Positions 1 to 8,189 are shown, counted from the first letter of the stretch. The stretch: 64,000 nucleotides of DNA from Ornithinicoccus sp045032955 (GCF_045032955.1 NZ_JBJFZU010000010.1:62001-126000), one strand, 5' to 3'. Numbers and translations: made by a program. Notes: generated by a model not told the origin, from the letters alone.

Positions 1-661
1 GCGACCGGCGGACCGCGCCGTAGGCCAGCGTCGGCCCCGCGGCCAGGGTGGCGGCCACCTCGGCCACCCGGCCGGCCAGCTCGCCGTCCGGGACCACCTC
101 GGTGGCCAGCCCCAGGTCGTGGGCCTCCTGCGCCGGCACCGTGCGCGGGAACAGCAGCAGCTCCTTGGCCTTGGCCGTCCCCACCAGGCGCGGCAACGAC
201 CAGGAGGTGCCGGAGTCGCAGGACAGGGCGATCCCGGTGAAGGCCAGGTTGAAGCCGGCGGAGGCCGCCACGTACCTCAGGTCGCAGGCGAAGGCGAAGG
301 CGGCCCCGGCTCCGGCGGCCACCCCGTTGACCGCGGCCACGACCGGCTTGTCCATGGTCGCGATCAGCTCGACGACCGGGTTGTAGTGCTCCGCGACCGT
401 GCGCCACAGGGCGGCCGGGTCCTGCTCGAGCAGGCCCACGTGCTCCTTGAGGTCCTGGCCCACGCAGAAGGCCCTCCCGGACCCGGTGAGCACCACGACA
501 CGGACGTCGGGGTCGGCGGCGACCTCACGGAGCGCGTCCAGCAGGGTCTCCTTGGTCAGGACGTCGAGGGAGTTCATCGCCTCGGGACGGGACAGGGTGA
601 GGGTGGCCACCCCGTCCTGGTGGGTCAGGACGACGGGCGGGGTACTGCGCTGCGTGCTCAT
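1..661 (-). CDS. Enoyl-CoA hydratase/isomerase family protein, PaaG-like (3' end outside window)
   Basis: The reading frame starts at an ATG (complement of 659-661) and is still open at base 1, so the C-terminus is missing. The visible ~220 residues show a crotonase fold: TLSRPEAMNSLD near the N-terminus, the oxyanion-hole stretch GRAFCVGQDLKEH, then AAVNGVAAGAGAAFAFACDLR. The segment SCDSGTSWSLPRLVG and the HYNPVV stretch resemble PaaG, the isomerase acting on ring-epoxidised phenylacetyl-CoA. That substrate is inferred, and a general short-chain enoyl-CoA hydratase remains possible. A PaaX-type regulator gene lies 20 nt upstream on the same strand, which supports a role in aromatic-acid catabolism. 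The product is predicted cytosolic. Confidence 0.85.
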   Translation of the reverse strand, partial: MSTQRSTPPVVLTHQDGVATLTLSRPEAMNSLDVLTKETLLDALREVAADPDVRVVVLTGSGRAFCVGQDLKEHVGLLEQDPAALWRTVAEHYNPVVELIATMDKPVVAAVNGVAAGAGAAFAFACDLRYVAASAGFNLAFTGIALSCDSGTSWSLPRLVGTAKAKELLLFPRTVPAQEAHDLGLATEVVPDGELAGRVAEVAATLAAGPTLAYGAVRRS

Positions 662-681
662 CCGGGCAATCTACCGACCGG

Positions 682-1479
682 TCACGCGCGCTCCGTCCCG
701 GCCACCTCCAGGGCATGGTCCACGTGCCGACCCGCGGCCGGTGACAGCGTGGCGGCGACCTCCAGGAAGCGGGCCCGCGCCTGCTGCCCCGGCCAGGACG
801 TCGGCAGCACGTCCGGCGGGAGCGCGGGGTCGCGGAAGAGGAACCTGCGCCACTCGTGCACCAGGCGGGTCCGGGTGGAGTAGGCCGGGCCCGGCGCCAA
901 CCGGCCCGCCCCCGCCACGCTCGGCAGCCGTGCGGAGAAGTCGGCGAAGTCCGCGCCGAGGCCGTCCAGGTCCCACACCCGGGCGGCGATCCGCGCGGCG
1001 TCCTGGGGTGGCTCCAGGTCGCCGTGCACCGCCACCCAGCCGACCGCCAGCCCCTCCAGCGAGGGGGCCAGCTCGGGGTTGGGCCGGGGGCTGACCCAGC
1101 CGCCGCCGCCGAGCCGGCCGTAGCCCAGGAACTCCAGGGTCCGGGCGACCTGGTCCCGCCGCCGCCGCTCGCCGCCGGTGCTCACGTGGACGACGTGCCA
1201 GCGCCCGTCCCAGGGGGCCGGCCGCTCGGCGTACACCCGCTCGTGCGCGCCCTGCCAGCGGTCCTGCGCGCGGGGGGTCGCGGCATACCCGCGCAGGCCG
1301 TGCGCGACCCGGGCGGAGAGCCACCCCTGGGCGCAGAGCCGGGAGATCGCGGTGCGGGTCGCGGCCGGCTGCACGTCGACCTCCGCGGCCAGGGCGACCA
1401 CCGCCGAGACGGGCGCCCACCAGCCACGATGGCGCAGGTGGTCACCGTAGAGGTCGACGACGGCGGAGCGGGCGTGCAC
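682..1479 (-). CDS. PaaX family transcriptional regulator
   Basis: A 265-residue protein read from a GTG (complement of 1477-1479). The frame stays open upstream, but family similarity begins at HARSAVVDLYGDHLRHRG. PaaX proteins are GntR-like winged-helix repressors that sense phenylacetyl-CoA. Here the N-terminal helix-turn-helix (VSAVVALAAEVDVQPAATRTAISRL) is followed by the central PaaX segment (WHVVHVSTGGERRRRDQVARTLEFLGYGRL) and the C-terminal PaaX_C part (HEWRRFLFRDPALPPDVLP). The length is typical of the family. The gene is followed at 20 nt by a PaaG-like crotonase gene on the same strand, so local control of that pathway is likely. The effector was not determined. Confidence 0.85.
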   Translation of the reverse strand: MHARSAVVDLYGDHLRHRGWWAPVSAVVALAAEVDVQPAATRTAISRLCAQGWLSARVAHGLRGYAATPRAQDRWQGAHERVYAERPAPWDGRWHVVHVSTGGERRRRDQVARTLEFLGYGRLGGGGWVSPRPNPELAPSLEGLAVGWVAVHGDLEPPQDAARIAARVWDLDGLGADFADFSARLPSVAGAGRLAPGPAYSTRTRLVHEWRRFLFRDPALPPDVLPTSWPGQQARARFLEVAATLSPAAGRHVDHALEVAGTERA

Positions 1480-1651
1480 AGGTCCCAGTCTGCCGCAGGC
1501 GGCGGGCGGCGATCGACGGCCCGGGCCCGGCGGCGGGCACACCCGATTAGGCGGCGCGCGAGCCGGGGGGGAATAATGGGTGGGTGTTCGATTCCCGCCG
1601 ACACCGAGGCGGGGGCGGTTCCGAGGGGCCGCGCCACGAGGAAGGGCAACC

Positions 1652-1819
1652 ATGGCAGCAATGAAGCCTCGCACCGGAGACGGTCCGCTGGAAGTGACCA
1701 AGGAGGGGCGTGGCATCGTGCTGCGCATGCCCTTGGAGGGTGGCGGTCGGCTGGTCGTGGAGATGAACGCCGACGAGGCCAGCGCCCTGGGCGTGGCCAT
1801 CAAGGAGTGCGTCGGCTAG
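1652..1819 (+). CDS. DUF3117 domain-containing small protein
   Basis: A 55-residue protein beginning MAAMKPRTGDGPLEV. It contains the near-invariant DUF3117 core: GRGIVLRMPLEGGGRLVVEMN, followed by an alanine-rich acidic helix (DEASALGVAIKECVG). The ATG at 1652 is chosen because the conserved family sequence starts there and a GAAGG box lies just upstream; the longer frame from 1580 is not conserved. The function is unknown. The family is widespread in Actinobacteria, and the mycobacterial member (Rv1211) also lies near the sigE locus. The gene stands alone on the plus strand and ends at a perfect hairpin. The fold is predicted to be a small beta-sheet protein without membrane segments. Confidence 0.9.
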   Translation: MAAMKPRTGDGPLEVTKEGRGIVLRMPLEGGGRLVVEMNADEASALGVAIKECVG

Positions 1820-1841
1820 CAGCGGACACCCAGCAACGAGC

Positions 1842-1874
1842 ACAGCCCCCGGATCGTGTCGATCCGGGGGCTGT
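1842..1874. terminator. Bidirectional hairpin terminator
   Basis: A perfect 14-bp stem (ACAGCCCCCGGATC pairing with GATCCGGGGGCTGT) around a 5-nt loop. It lies between two convergent genes, DUF3117 and the O-methyltransferase, and can serve both. There is no strong T-run, as is common in GC-rich actinobacteria. Confidence 0.85.
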
Positions 1875-1934
1875 CGTGTCCGGTCGTCCATTGGGGGCCC
1901 GGCCGGGGACGGTCGGGGCCAGCCAGCAGATCGG

Positions 1935-2567
1935 TCAGCGGCGGACGGCCACCAGGAGACCGTCGCCGACCGGCAGCAGCGCCGGCACCAGGCCCTCCTC
2001 GTCGCGCAGCTTCTTGCCCAGGTCGCGCAGGGTGGAGGTGGTCTCGTCCCGCGCCGCGGGGTCGGCGACCCGGCCGTTCAGCAGCATGTTGTGCAGGACC
2101 AGCACCCCACCCGGTCGCAGCAACCGCAGCGCCGCCTCGACGTAGACCGGGTAGCCGTCCTCGTCCGCGTCGACGAGCACCAGGTCATAGGCACCGTCGG
2201 TCAGCCGCCCGAGCACGGACGCCGCGTCACCGCTGATCACCCGCGCCCGCTGGGACGGGATGCCGGCCGCCGCGTAGGCCTCCTTGGCCGCGCGCTGGCA
2301 CTCCGGGTCGCTGTCGATCGTGGTCAGGATCCCGTCGCGGGGCATCCCCTGCAGCAGCCAGAGGCCGGAGCTGCCGGCCCCGGTGCCGAGCTCCACCACG
2401 TGCCGTGCCTGCACCGCGGCGGCCAGCATCCGCAGGGTGGCACCGGCACCGCTGCTGATGGGGGTGGCGCCGAGCTCCTCACCCCGCCGGGCGGCGGACT
2501 CGATGACGGGGTGGGGGCTGATGAAGTCCTCGGTGTAGGCGATCGAGGAGGCCTTGGGGGCTGCCAT
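1935..2567 (-). CDS. SAM-dependent O-methyltransferase (family 3)
   Basis: A 210-residue cytosolic protein of the class I Rossmann-fold O-methyltransferase family 3. The SAM-binding motif VVELGTGAGSSGLWLLQGM sits at about residues 57-75, followed by the acidic residue after strand 2 (LTTIDSDPECQRAA). The metal/substrate motif LVLVDADEDGYPVYVEAALRLLRPGG and VLHNMLLNGRV are also present. Family members methylate catechol-like hydroxyls, but this substrate is unknown. The gene is divergent from the sigE homologue with a 67-nt gap, the same arrangement as mycobacterial Rv1220c-sigE. That makes co-regulation from the shared region plausible. Confidence 0.92.
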   Translation of the reverse strand: MAAPKASSIAYTEDFISPHPVIESAARRGEELGATPISSGAGATLRMLAAAVQARHVVELGTGAGSSGLWLLQGMPRDGILTTIDSDPECQRAAKEAYAAAGIPSQRARVISGDAASVLGRLTDGAYDLVLVDADEDGYPVYVEAALRLLRPGGVLVLHNMLLNGRVADPAARDETTSTLRDLGKKLRDEEGLVPALLPVGDGLLVAVRR

Positions 2568-2634
2568 GGGCTCACCCTATCCCGGTGCGCGCCCCGTCCA
2601 GCCTCCTCCCAGCCTCGCCTGCCAGCCTGGAGCG

Positions 2635-3216
2635 GTGACGACGCAAGAGTGGGTCCCCCCGAGCTGGGAGGAGATCGTCCGCGAGCACTCGCCGCGTGTC
2701 TACCGGTTGGCCTACCGACTCACCGGTGACCCGCACGAGGCCGAGGACCTCACCCAGGACGTCTTCGTGCGGGTGTTCCGCTCGCTGGACACCTTCCGGC
2801 CGGGCACCTTCGAGGGCTGGCTGCACCGGATCACCACCAACCTCTTCCTGGACAAGGTGCGTCGCAAGCAGCGGATCCGCTTCGACGCGCTGACCGAGGA
2901 CCTGGCCGCGCGGCTGCCGCTGCGCGCTTCCGGCACCGACCCGGAACAGGTCTACGCGATGACGCACCTGGACGACGACATCCAGCACGCGCTGGGGGCG
3001 CTGCCGCCGCAGTTCCGGGCCGCGGTCGTGCTGTCCGACATCGAGGGCTGCTCCTACGAGGAGGTGGCCCAGACGCTCGGCATCAAGATGGGCACGGTGC
3101 GCTCCCGCATCCACCGCGGCCGGTCCCTGCTGCGCCAGTCCCTGGCGCACCGCCGCCCCAGCCGCGGCGCGAGCCGGGGGGTGGCCCTCGCACGGCCCGC
3201 CCCCGCGCTCGGCTGA
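2635..3216 (+). CDS. sigE: ECF RNA polymerase sigma factor, SigE-type
   Basis: A 193-residue ECF sigma factor. Region 2 is WEEIVREHSPRVYRLAYRLTGDPHEAEDLTQDVFVRVFRSL continuing to GWLHRITTNLFLDKVRRKQR. Region 4 has the helix-turn-helix GCSYEEVAQTLGIKMGTVRSRIHRGR. The basic C-terminal tail is rich in Arg. The GTG at 2635 was chosen because upstream sequence is unlike the family and a GGAG lies directly before it, although spacing is short. Order and similarity match SigE of the envelope-stress locus O-methyltransferase, sigE, rseA, htrA, tatB. Only 27 nt separate it from htrA, so no anti-sigma gene is present between them. Its regulator must be elsewhere or absent. Confidence 0.9.
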   Translation: MTTQEWVPPSWEEIVREHSPRVYRLAYRLTGDPHEAEDLTQDVFVRVFRSLDTFRPGTFEGWLHRITTNLFLDKVRRKQRIRFDALTEDLAARLPLRASGTDPEQVYAMTHLDDDIQHALGALPPQFRAAVVLSDIEGCSYEEVAQTLGIKMGTVRSRIHRGRSLLRQSLAHRRPSRGASRGVALARPAPALG

Positions 3217-3243
3217 CCGGACCCGCTGGCACAATCTCCTGCC

Positions 3244-4437
3244 ATGACCGATCCCCTGCAGGAGCCGCCGCGGACCGACCGTCCGCCGTCGCGACCCCGC
3301 CCCGTGCGCCGCAGCATGCTGCCCGTGCTCGCGGTGGCCGTGGTCGCCGGTCTGCTGGGAGGTCTGGGCGGCGGGGTGCTCGCCCTGCAGCTCGACGCCG
3401 CCGGGTCGGGCGACCCGTCCGCGACGGAGGGCGCCGACGCCCCCGAGAGCTCCGCGTCGTCGGCGGCTGCCGACACGGCCGTCCCGCCGGTGCCGACGGA
3501 CGGGTCGATCAGCGGTCTGTCCAGCGCGGTGCTGCCGAGCGTCGCGCTGATCCTGATCGGTGAGGACGGTGACCTGGGGGTGGGCTCCGGCTTCGTGATC
3601 CGCCCCGACGGCTACCTGCTGACCAACCACCACGTCATCGAGGCCGCCGGGGACGCACCGATCAGCGTGGAGTTCCCCGGGGCGGAGCCGTTGACGGCGC
3701 AGGTGGTCGGCTCGGACGAGGCCTACGACATCGCCGTGCTGCGGGTCGACCAGGCGGGCCTGGTGGCGCTGCCGTTCGCCGACTCGGCGCTCGTGCAGGT
3801 GGGCCAGACCGTGGTCGCGGTGGGGGCGCCGCTGGGCCTCAACAGCACCGTGACCAGCGGTATCGTGTCGGCGCTGGACCGCCCGGTGATCGCCGGGGAC
3901 CGGGAGAGCACCAGCTACATCAGCGCGATCCAGACCGATGCCGCCATCAACCCGGGCAACTCGGGTGGGCCTCTGCTCGACCTCTCCGGCCAGGTGGTGG
4001 GCGTCAACTCGGCCATCGCCCAGGTGCCGAGCGGCGCCGGCGGGGGACGCCCCGCGGGCAGCATCGGCCTGGGCTTCGCGATCCCCGCGGAGCAGGCGAG
4101 CCGCACCGCCGACCAGCTCATCGAGACCGGGACCAGCGAGCACCCGGTGATGGGGGTGCTGATCGACCTGACCTACACCGGCGACGGTGCCCGGGTGCAG
4201 CCCGGTGCCGGGGAGGACGGCGGCGAGGCCGTCGTCGAGGGCGGACCGGCCGACCGGGCGGGGGTCCGTCCCGGTGACGTCATCGTCTCCGTGGACGGCG
4301 TACGGATCGCCGGCTCGCAGGAGCTGCTGGTCACGCTGCGCTCCTACGCGGTGGGGGACACCGTGGAGATGGTGCTCCGCGACGAGGACGGTCAGGAGCG
4401 CACGGTGAGCATCACGCTGGCGGGCTCGAACGACTAG
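3244..4437 (+). CDS. htrA: HtrA-like serine protease with PDZ domain
   Basis: A 397-residue membrane-anchored protease. A short Pro/Arg-rich cytosolic N-terminus is followed by one transmembrane helix (about 25-50) and an Ala/Ser/Glu-rich linker. The trypsin-like domain has its catalytic triad at His130 (TNHHV), Asp162 (AYDIAVL) and Ser240 (PGNSGGPL). A C-terminal PDZ domain follows (GVLIDLTYTGDGA to EMVLRDEDG, about 300-390) with the GVRPGDVIVSVDG turn. The protease degrades misfolded envelope proteins outside the membrane. It lies 27 nt after sigE and ahead of tatB, and a CACAAT box 8 nt before the ATG suggests an additional leaderless promoter. Confidence 0.93.
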   Translation: MTDPLQEPPRTDRPPSRPRPVRRSMLPVLAVAVVAGLLGGLGGGVLALQLDAAGSGDPSATEGADAPESSASSAAADTAVPPVPTDGSISGLSSAVLPSVALILIGEDGDLGVGSGFVIRPDGYLLTNHHVIEAAGDAPISVEFPGAEPLTAQVVGSDEAYDIAVLRVDQAGLVALPFADSALVQVGQTVVAVGAPLGLNSTVTSGIVSALDRPVIAGDRESTSYISAIQTDAAINPGNSGGPLLDLSGQVVGVNSAIAQVPSGAGGGRPAGSIGLGFAIPAEQASRTADQLIETGTSEHPVMGVLIDLTYTGDGARVQPGAGEDGGEAVVEGGPADRAGVRPGDVIVSVDGVRIAGSQELLVTLRSYAVGDTVEMVLRDEDGQERTVSITLAGSND

Positions 4438-4499
4438 GTAGGCTGCACCCTGCCGGCTCGCGCCTGCAGACACCGGACCGTGCCGAACCGAGGAGACGC

Positions 4500-4895
4500 G
4501 TGATTGGGAACCTGTCCGGCGGCGAGATCCTGCTGCTGGTCCTCGCCGCGCTGGTCATCCTGGGACCCGCCAGGCTGCCGGAGTATGCCGCCAAGCTGGC
4601 CCGCGGCGTGCGCTGGGTCAGGGACCTCGCCGAGGGAGCCAAGGGCCAGCTCAAGGACGAGCTGGGCCCCGGCTTCGAGGAGATCGACTGGCGCCAGCTG
4701 GACCCTCGCCAGTACGACCCGCGCCGGATCGTGCGGGAGGCGCTCAGCACCCCGGCCGAGGGGGGTGCCGCACCCGGCACCGAGAAGCCGGCGACCAGGA
4801 TGGCCGCGGTGCCGGGGGCGTCGTCGGCCACCGCCCGCCGGGGCGTGGTGCACGACCCGACCCGGGCCACGCCCTACGACACCGACGCGACCTGA
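4500..4895 (+). CDS. tatB: Sec-independent (Tat) translocase subunit TatB
   Basis: A 131-residue protein. An N-terminal hydrophobic helix (LSGGEILLLVLAALVILGPARLP, residues 4-26) contains the Gly-Pro hinge, and a long amphipathic helix follows (YAAKLARGVRWVRDLAEGAKGQLKDEL). A flexible hydrophilic tail completes it. This is the Hcf106/TatB plan; TatB hands folded precursors with twin-arginine signals to TatC. The GTG start is preceded by GGAGACGC as ribosome-binding site. Placement directly after htrA is the usual actinobacterial order. It converges with mrp, only 4 nt separating the stop codons, and no clear terminator is visible. Confidence 0.92.
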   Translation: MIGNLSGGEILLLVLAALVILGPARLPEYAAKLARGVRWVRDLAEGAKGQLKDELGPGFEEIDWRQLDPRQYDPRRIVREALSTPAEGGAAPGTEKPATRMAAVPGASSATARRGVVHDPTRATPYDTDAT

Positions 4896-4899
4896 GGTC

Positions 4900-6051
4900 T
4901 CAGACCCGGGCGGTCGGGGTGATGCCGAGCTTGCGTCCGGCCAGCCCACGTCCCCGGCGGGCCAGCTGACGCGCGATCCCGCGCAGGGCCGTCGCGGCGG
5001 GGGAGTCGGGGTGCTCGGTGACGACCGGCAGCCCCTGGTCGCCGCCCTCGCGCAGGGCCACGTCCAGCGGCACCTGACCCAGCAGCGGCACCTCGGCGCC
5101 GATCGAGCGGGACAGCGACTCGGCCACCGAGCGGCCGCCCCCGCTGCCGAAGAGCTCCTGGCGGGAGCCGTCCGGCATCTCCAGCCAGGACATGTTCTCG
5201 ATGACCCCGGCGAGGCGCTGGTGGGTCTGCAGGGCGATCGCACCGGCCCGCTCTGCCACCTCGGCCGCGGCCTGCTGCGGGGTGGTGACCACGATCAGCT
5301 CGCTGCTGGGCAGCAGCTGAGCGACGGTGATGGCGATGTCGCCGGTGCCCGGGGGCAGGTCCAGCAGCAGCACGTCCAGGTCGCCCCAGTAGACGTCGGC
5401 CAGGAACTGCTGCATGGCCCGGTGCAGCATCGGCCCACGCCAGACCACCGGCTGGTTGCCCGGCACGAACATCCCGATCGAGATGACCTTCACCCCGCTC
5501 TGCTCGGTCACCGGCGGCAGGATCATGTCGTCGACCTGGGTGGGGGGCTGGGAGACCCCCAGCATCCGCGGAACCGAGAAGCCGTAGATGTCCGCGTCGA
5601 CGACCCCCACCCGCAGGCCCTCCTCGGCGAGCGCGACGGCCAGGTTCACGGTGACCGAGGACTTGCCCACACCGCCCTTGCCGGAGGCGATGGCATACAC
5701 GGTGGTGAGCGAGTCGGGCTGGGCGAACGGGATCTCCCGCTCCGCCTGGCCACCGCGCAGCTGGTCCTTGAGCGACCCACGCTGCTCGTCGCTCATCACC
5801 CCCAGCCGGACGTCGACCCCGGTGACGTGCTCCACCTGGGACACCGCCTTCGTGACCTCGCGGGTGATGGTGTCCTTCATCGGGCAGCCGGGCACCGTCA
5901 GCAGGACGGTGACCTGGACCTGGCCGTCCTCGCCGGCCTCCACCGACTCGAGCATGCCGAGCTCGGTGATCGGCTTCCTGATCTCCGGGTCGTCGACGGT
6001 CGCGAGGGCGGCGTGCAGGGCTTCGGTGCTGGGGGCGGGCATACCCTCCAT
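4900..6051 (-). CDS. mrp: Mrp/ApbC family P-loop ATPase, Fe-S carrier-like
   Basis: A 383-residue protein. The N-terminal MIP18/DUF59 domain (residues ~8-95) includes VPGCPMKDTI. A Mrp/NBP35-type ATPase follows with deviant Walker A SGKGGVGKSS (123-132), then GLRVGVVDADIYGFSVPRMLG and LLLDLPPGTGDIAITVAQL. Family members carry or insert Fe-S clusters. The usual CxxC after the ENMS motif is not present here: the sequence reads ENMSWLEMPDGSRQ. My recollection is that mycobacterial Mrp also lacks it. The gene is convergent with tatB and close to the DUF1003 gene on the same strand (44-nt gap), as in mycobacteria. Confidence 0.9.
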   Translation of the reverse strand: MEGMPAPSTEALHAALATVDDPEIRKPITELGMLESVEAGEDGQVQVTVLLTVPGCPMKDTITREVTKAVSQVEHVTGVDVRLGVMSDEQRGSLKDQLRGGQAEREIPFAQPDSLTTVYAIASGKGGVGKSSVTVNLAVALAEEGLRVGVVDADIYGFSVPRMLGVSQPPTQVDDMILPPVTEQSGVKVISIGMFVPGNQPVVWRGPMLHRAMQQFLADVYWGDLDVLLLDLPPGTGDIAITVAQLLPSSELIVVTTPQQAAAEVAERAGAIALQTHQRLAGVIENMSWLEMPDGSRQELFGSGGGRSVAESLSRSIGAEVPLLGQVPLDVALREGGDQGLPVVTEHPDSPAATALRGIARQLARRGRGLAGRKLGITPTARV

Positions 6052-6095
6052 GGTAGGCGTCCTCGGGGCCGGTGCCGCCGCCCGGGGGAGGGGGC

Positions 6096-6728
6096 TCAGC
6101 CGGGTGGCCGCGGAGGTGCCTGGTCACCGCCGCCGCGGTCGCCCGGCTCCGTCCGCAGCTGCTCCAGCGCGGCCCGCCGACCGCGCTCCTCGGCCCGTTC
6201 CTCGAGCTCCTCGAGCAGGTCCCGCAGCTCGGACCGGACGAAGTCACGGGTGGCGAGCTCGCGCATCGAGAGCCGGAGCGCGGCGACCTCCCGGGTGAGG
6301 AACTCGGTGTCCGCCTGGGTGCGTTCGTCGCGCGTGCGGTCCTGCTCCATCTGCACCTTGTCCCGGTCGTCCTGCCGGTTCTGGGCCAGCAGGATGAGCG
6401 GCGCGGCGTAGGAGGCCTGGAGGCTGAGCATCAGGGTCAGGAAGATGAAGGCGTACGGGTCGAAGCGCGCCCCGTTCGGCAGCACCGTGTTCCAGGCGAT
6501 CCAGACGATGACGAAGAGCGTCATGTAGACCAGGAACCGGGCAGTGCCCATGAACCTCGCGAACCGCTCGGCGAAGGCGCCGAAGCTCTCCGGGTCCATC
6601 CGCCGCTGCGGCATCCAGCGGGGCTGCTTGGCCAGCGGCTGGTCCAGGCCCACCGTGCGGGACGACCCGGCGGTGCGCTTACGGGCGGCCTGGTCGCGGA
6701 CCGGTCGGCGGGAGGTCGGCTCAGACAT
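6096..6728 (-). CDS. DUF1003 family membrane protein
   Basis: A 210-residue protein. The Arg-rich cytosolic N-terminus contains the family segment GAFAERFARFMGTARFL. Two transmembrane helices follow (about FLVYMTLFVIVWIAWNTVL and FDPYAFIFLTLMLSLQASYA), then the conserved APLILLAQNRQDDRDK. A long charged coiled-coil-like tail ends the protein (DRTRDERTQADTEF to ELEERAEERGRRA). The function is unknown. Its start overlaps the end of the upstream MgtE_N/CBS gene by 8 nt, indicating translational coupling. That pairing is conserved in actinobacteria and suggests a joint role, possibly in Mg2+ homeostasis (inference). Confidence 0.9.
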   Translation of the reverse strand: MSEPTSRRPVRDQAARKRTAGSSRTVGLDQPLAKQPRWMPQRRMDPESFGAFAERFARFMGTARFLVYMTLFVIVWIAWNTVLPNGARFDPYAFIFLTLMLSLQASYAAPLILLAQNRQDDRDKVQMEQDRTRDERTQADTEFLTREVAALRLSMRELATRDFVRSELRDLLEELEERAEERGRRAALEQLRTEPGDRGGGDQAPPRPPG

Positions 6729-8007
6729 GGCTGCCCACCTCGCCGGTCCCGCCCTCGCGCCAGTCGTCCGGGAGGATGTGGTCCAGGACGTCGTCGACGG
6801 TCACCGCGCCCAGCAACCGACCCTCGGCGTCGGCGACCGGCAGCGCGACCAGGTTGTCCGCGGCCAGGGCCCGGGTGACGGTGCCCAGCGAGGCCTCCGG
6901 GGGGACCGGGTCGATGTCCGTGTCGAGCACCGAGCCGACCGGCTGGTGGGGCGCCTCGCGCAGCAGCCGCTGGATGTGGATGCTGCCGAGGAGTCGACCG
7001 GTGGGGGTCTCGTGCGGGGGTCGGGTGACGTAGATCAGCGAGGCGGTCGCGGGGTGGAGCTCTTCGCGCCGCACCAGCGCCAGCGCCTCGGCGATGCTGG
7101 CGTCGGGGCCCAGGATCACCGGCTCGGTGGTCATCAGCCCGCCTGCGGTGTTCTCGTCGTAGGTCAGCAGCCGGCGCAGGTCCGCGGCCTCGTCCGGCTC
7201 CATCAGCTGGAGCAGCTGCTCCTGTACGTCCTCCGGCAGGTCGGAGAGAAGGTCGGTGGCGTCGTCCGGCTGCATGGCCTCGAGCACGTCGGCCGCCCGC
7301 TCGGTGGGCAGGTGGGTGAGGATCTCCAGGCGGTCGTCGTCCGGCAGCTCCTCGAGCACGTCGGCCAGCGTCTCGTCGTCCAGGGCGTCGGCGACCTCGG
7401 TGCGCCGCCGGACGGAGAGCTCGTGGATCGCCTCGGCGAGGTCCTGCGGCTTGAGGTCCTCGTAGGCCTCCAGCAGGGCGGTCGCAGCCTGCGGGGGGCC
7501 CTGCTCGGCGAGTCCGTCGACGACCTGGATGTCGACCAGCAGGGTCTCCCCACGTCGGCGCCGGAGCAGTCCGCGTCGCGCCTGCTCGTCGCGGCCGCGG
7601 CGCACGAAGAGCTTGGTCAGCCGCCAGTCACCGCTGCGCTGCCGGTCCATCGCGATGTCCTCCACGACGGCCGGGTGACGTTCGTCGCCGTCGGCGAGGG
7701 TGACCTGGCGGTCGAACAGCTCACCCACCACCAGGGTCTCCCCGGCCCGCTGCTCGAACCGGCGCATGTTCACCAGCCCGGTGGTGATCACCTGCCCGAC
7801 GTCGATCGAGGTCACCCGGGTGATCGGGACGAAGAGCCGGCGACGCCCCGGCACCTCCACGACCAGCCCGATCACCCGCGGCCCCTGGGCCGCGGCCCGG
7901 CCGCCGAGGGTGACCACCACGTCACGCAGCCGACCGACCTCGTCACCCAACGGGTCGAACACGCTGAGCCCGTTCAGCCGGGCGACGAAGACGCGGGGGG
8001 TGCTCAC
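6721..8007 (-). CDS. MgtE N-terminal domain / CBS domain protein without transport pore
   Basis: A 428-residue soluble protein. The N-terminal ~170 residues hold two PRC-barrel-like segments (VFVARLNGLSVFDPLGDEVGRL and a repeat with FDRQVTLADGD). An MgtE_N superhelical domain comes next (ALLEAYEDLKPQDLAEAIHELSVRRR, then DRLEILTHLPTERAADVLEAM). A CBS pair ends the protein (TAGGLMTTEPVILGPDASIAEAL and VGSVLDTDIDPVPPEASLGTVTRALA). The MgtE membrane domain is absent, so it is probably a regulator or partner rather than a channel. It resembles mycobacterial Rv1232c. It is co-transcribed with the DUF1003 gene through an 8-nt overlap. Confidence 0.88.
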   Translation of the reverse strand: MSTPRVFVARLNGLSVFDPLGDEVGRLRDVVVTLGGRAAAQGPRVIGLVVEVPGRRRLFVPITRVTSIDVGQVITTGLVNMRRFEQRAGETLVVGELFDRQVTLADGDERHPAVVEDIAMDRQRSGDWRLTKLFVRRGRDEQARRGLLRRRRGETLLVDIQVVDGLAEQGPPQAATALLEAYEDLKPQDLAEAIHELSVRRRTEVADALDDETLADVLEELPDDDRLEILTHLPTERAADVLEAMQPDDATDLLSDLPEDVQEQLLQLMEPDEAADLRRLLTYDENTAGGLMTTEPVILGPDASIAEALALVRREELHPATASLIYVTRPPHETPTGRLLGSIHIQRLLREAPHQPVGSVLDTDIDPVPPEASLGTVTRALAADNLVALPVADAEGRLLGAVTVDDVLDHILPDDWREGGTGEVGSHV

Positions 8008-8051
8008 CGGGCCAGACTATCGACCGTGTCCCGTGAGGCACGTCACGCAGT

Positions 8052-8077
8052 GGAATATCCCGCCTCACCAGGGCGTA
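8052..8077 (+). promoter_or_regulatory. Candidate ECF-type (SigR/SigE-like) promoter
   Basis: GGAAT at 8052-8056 is followed after 18 nt by GTA at 8075-8077. This is close to the SigR consensus GGAAT-N18-GTT, with one mismatch in the -10. It would start transcription near 8085 and drive the small ORF at 8190. It is a single unsupported motif match in GC-rich DNA, so it is tentative. Confidence 0.35.
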
Positions 8078-8091
8078 TCTCATACATGAGA
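8078..8091. promoter_or_regulatory. 14-bp palindrome, possible operator
   Basis: TCTCAT-AC-ATGAGA is a perfect inverted repeat with 6-bp arms. It lies directly after the candidate promoter, between the divergent MgtE_N/CBS gene and the small ORF. Its position at a predicted transcription start would suit a repressor site. No regulator is identified. Confidence 0.35.
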
Positions 8092-8189
8092 AGTGCTGGT
8101 CCGCCCCTCGGGGCGGCCGCACCTCTCACTCTTCCTGTCGCAGCGTCGCGCAGACCCATCGCAGCAACCGAAAGGACCAGCAGACCCTC

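Noticed and set aside
2572..4473. 633-codon minus-strand ORF opposite sigE/htrA
   Set aside because: Antisense shadow of sigE and htrA; composition is Arg/His/Gly-rich with no recognisable motif.
4504..6411. 635-codon plus-strand ORF across tatB and antisense to mrp
   Set aside because: No motif; conflicts with tatB in another frame and with mrp on the opposite strand.
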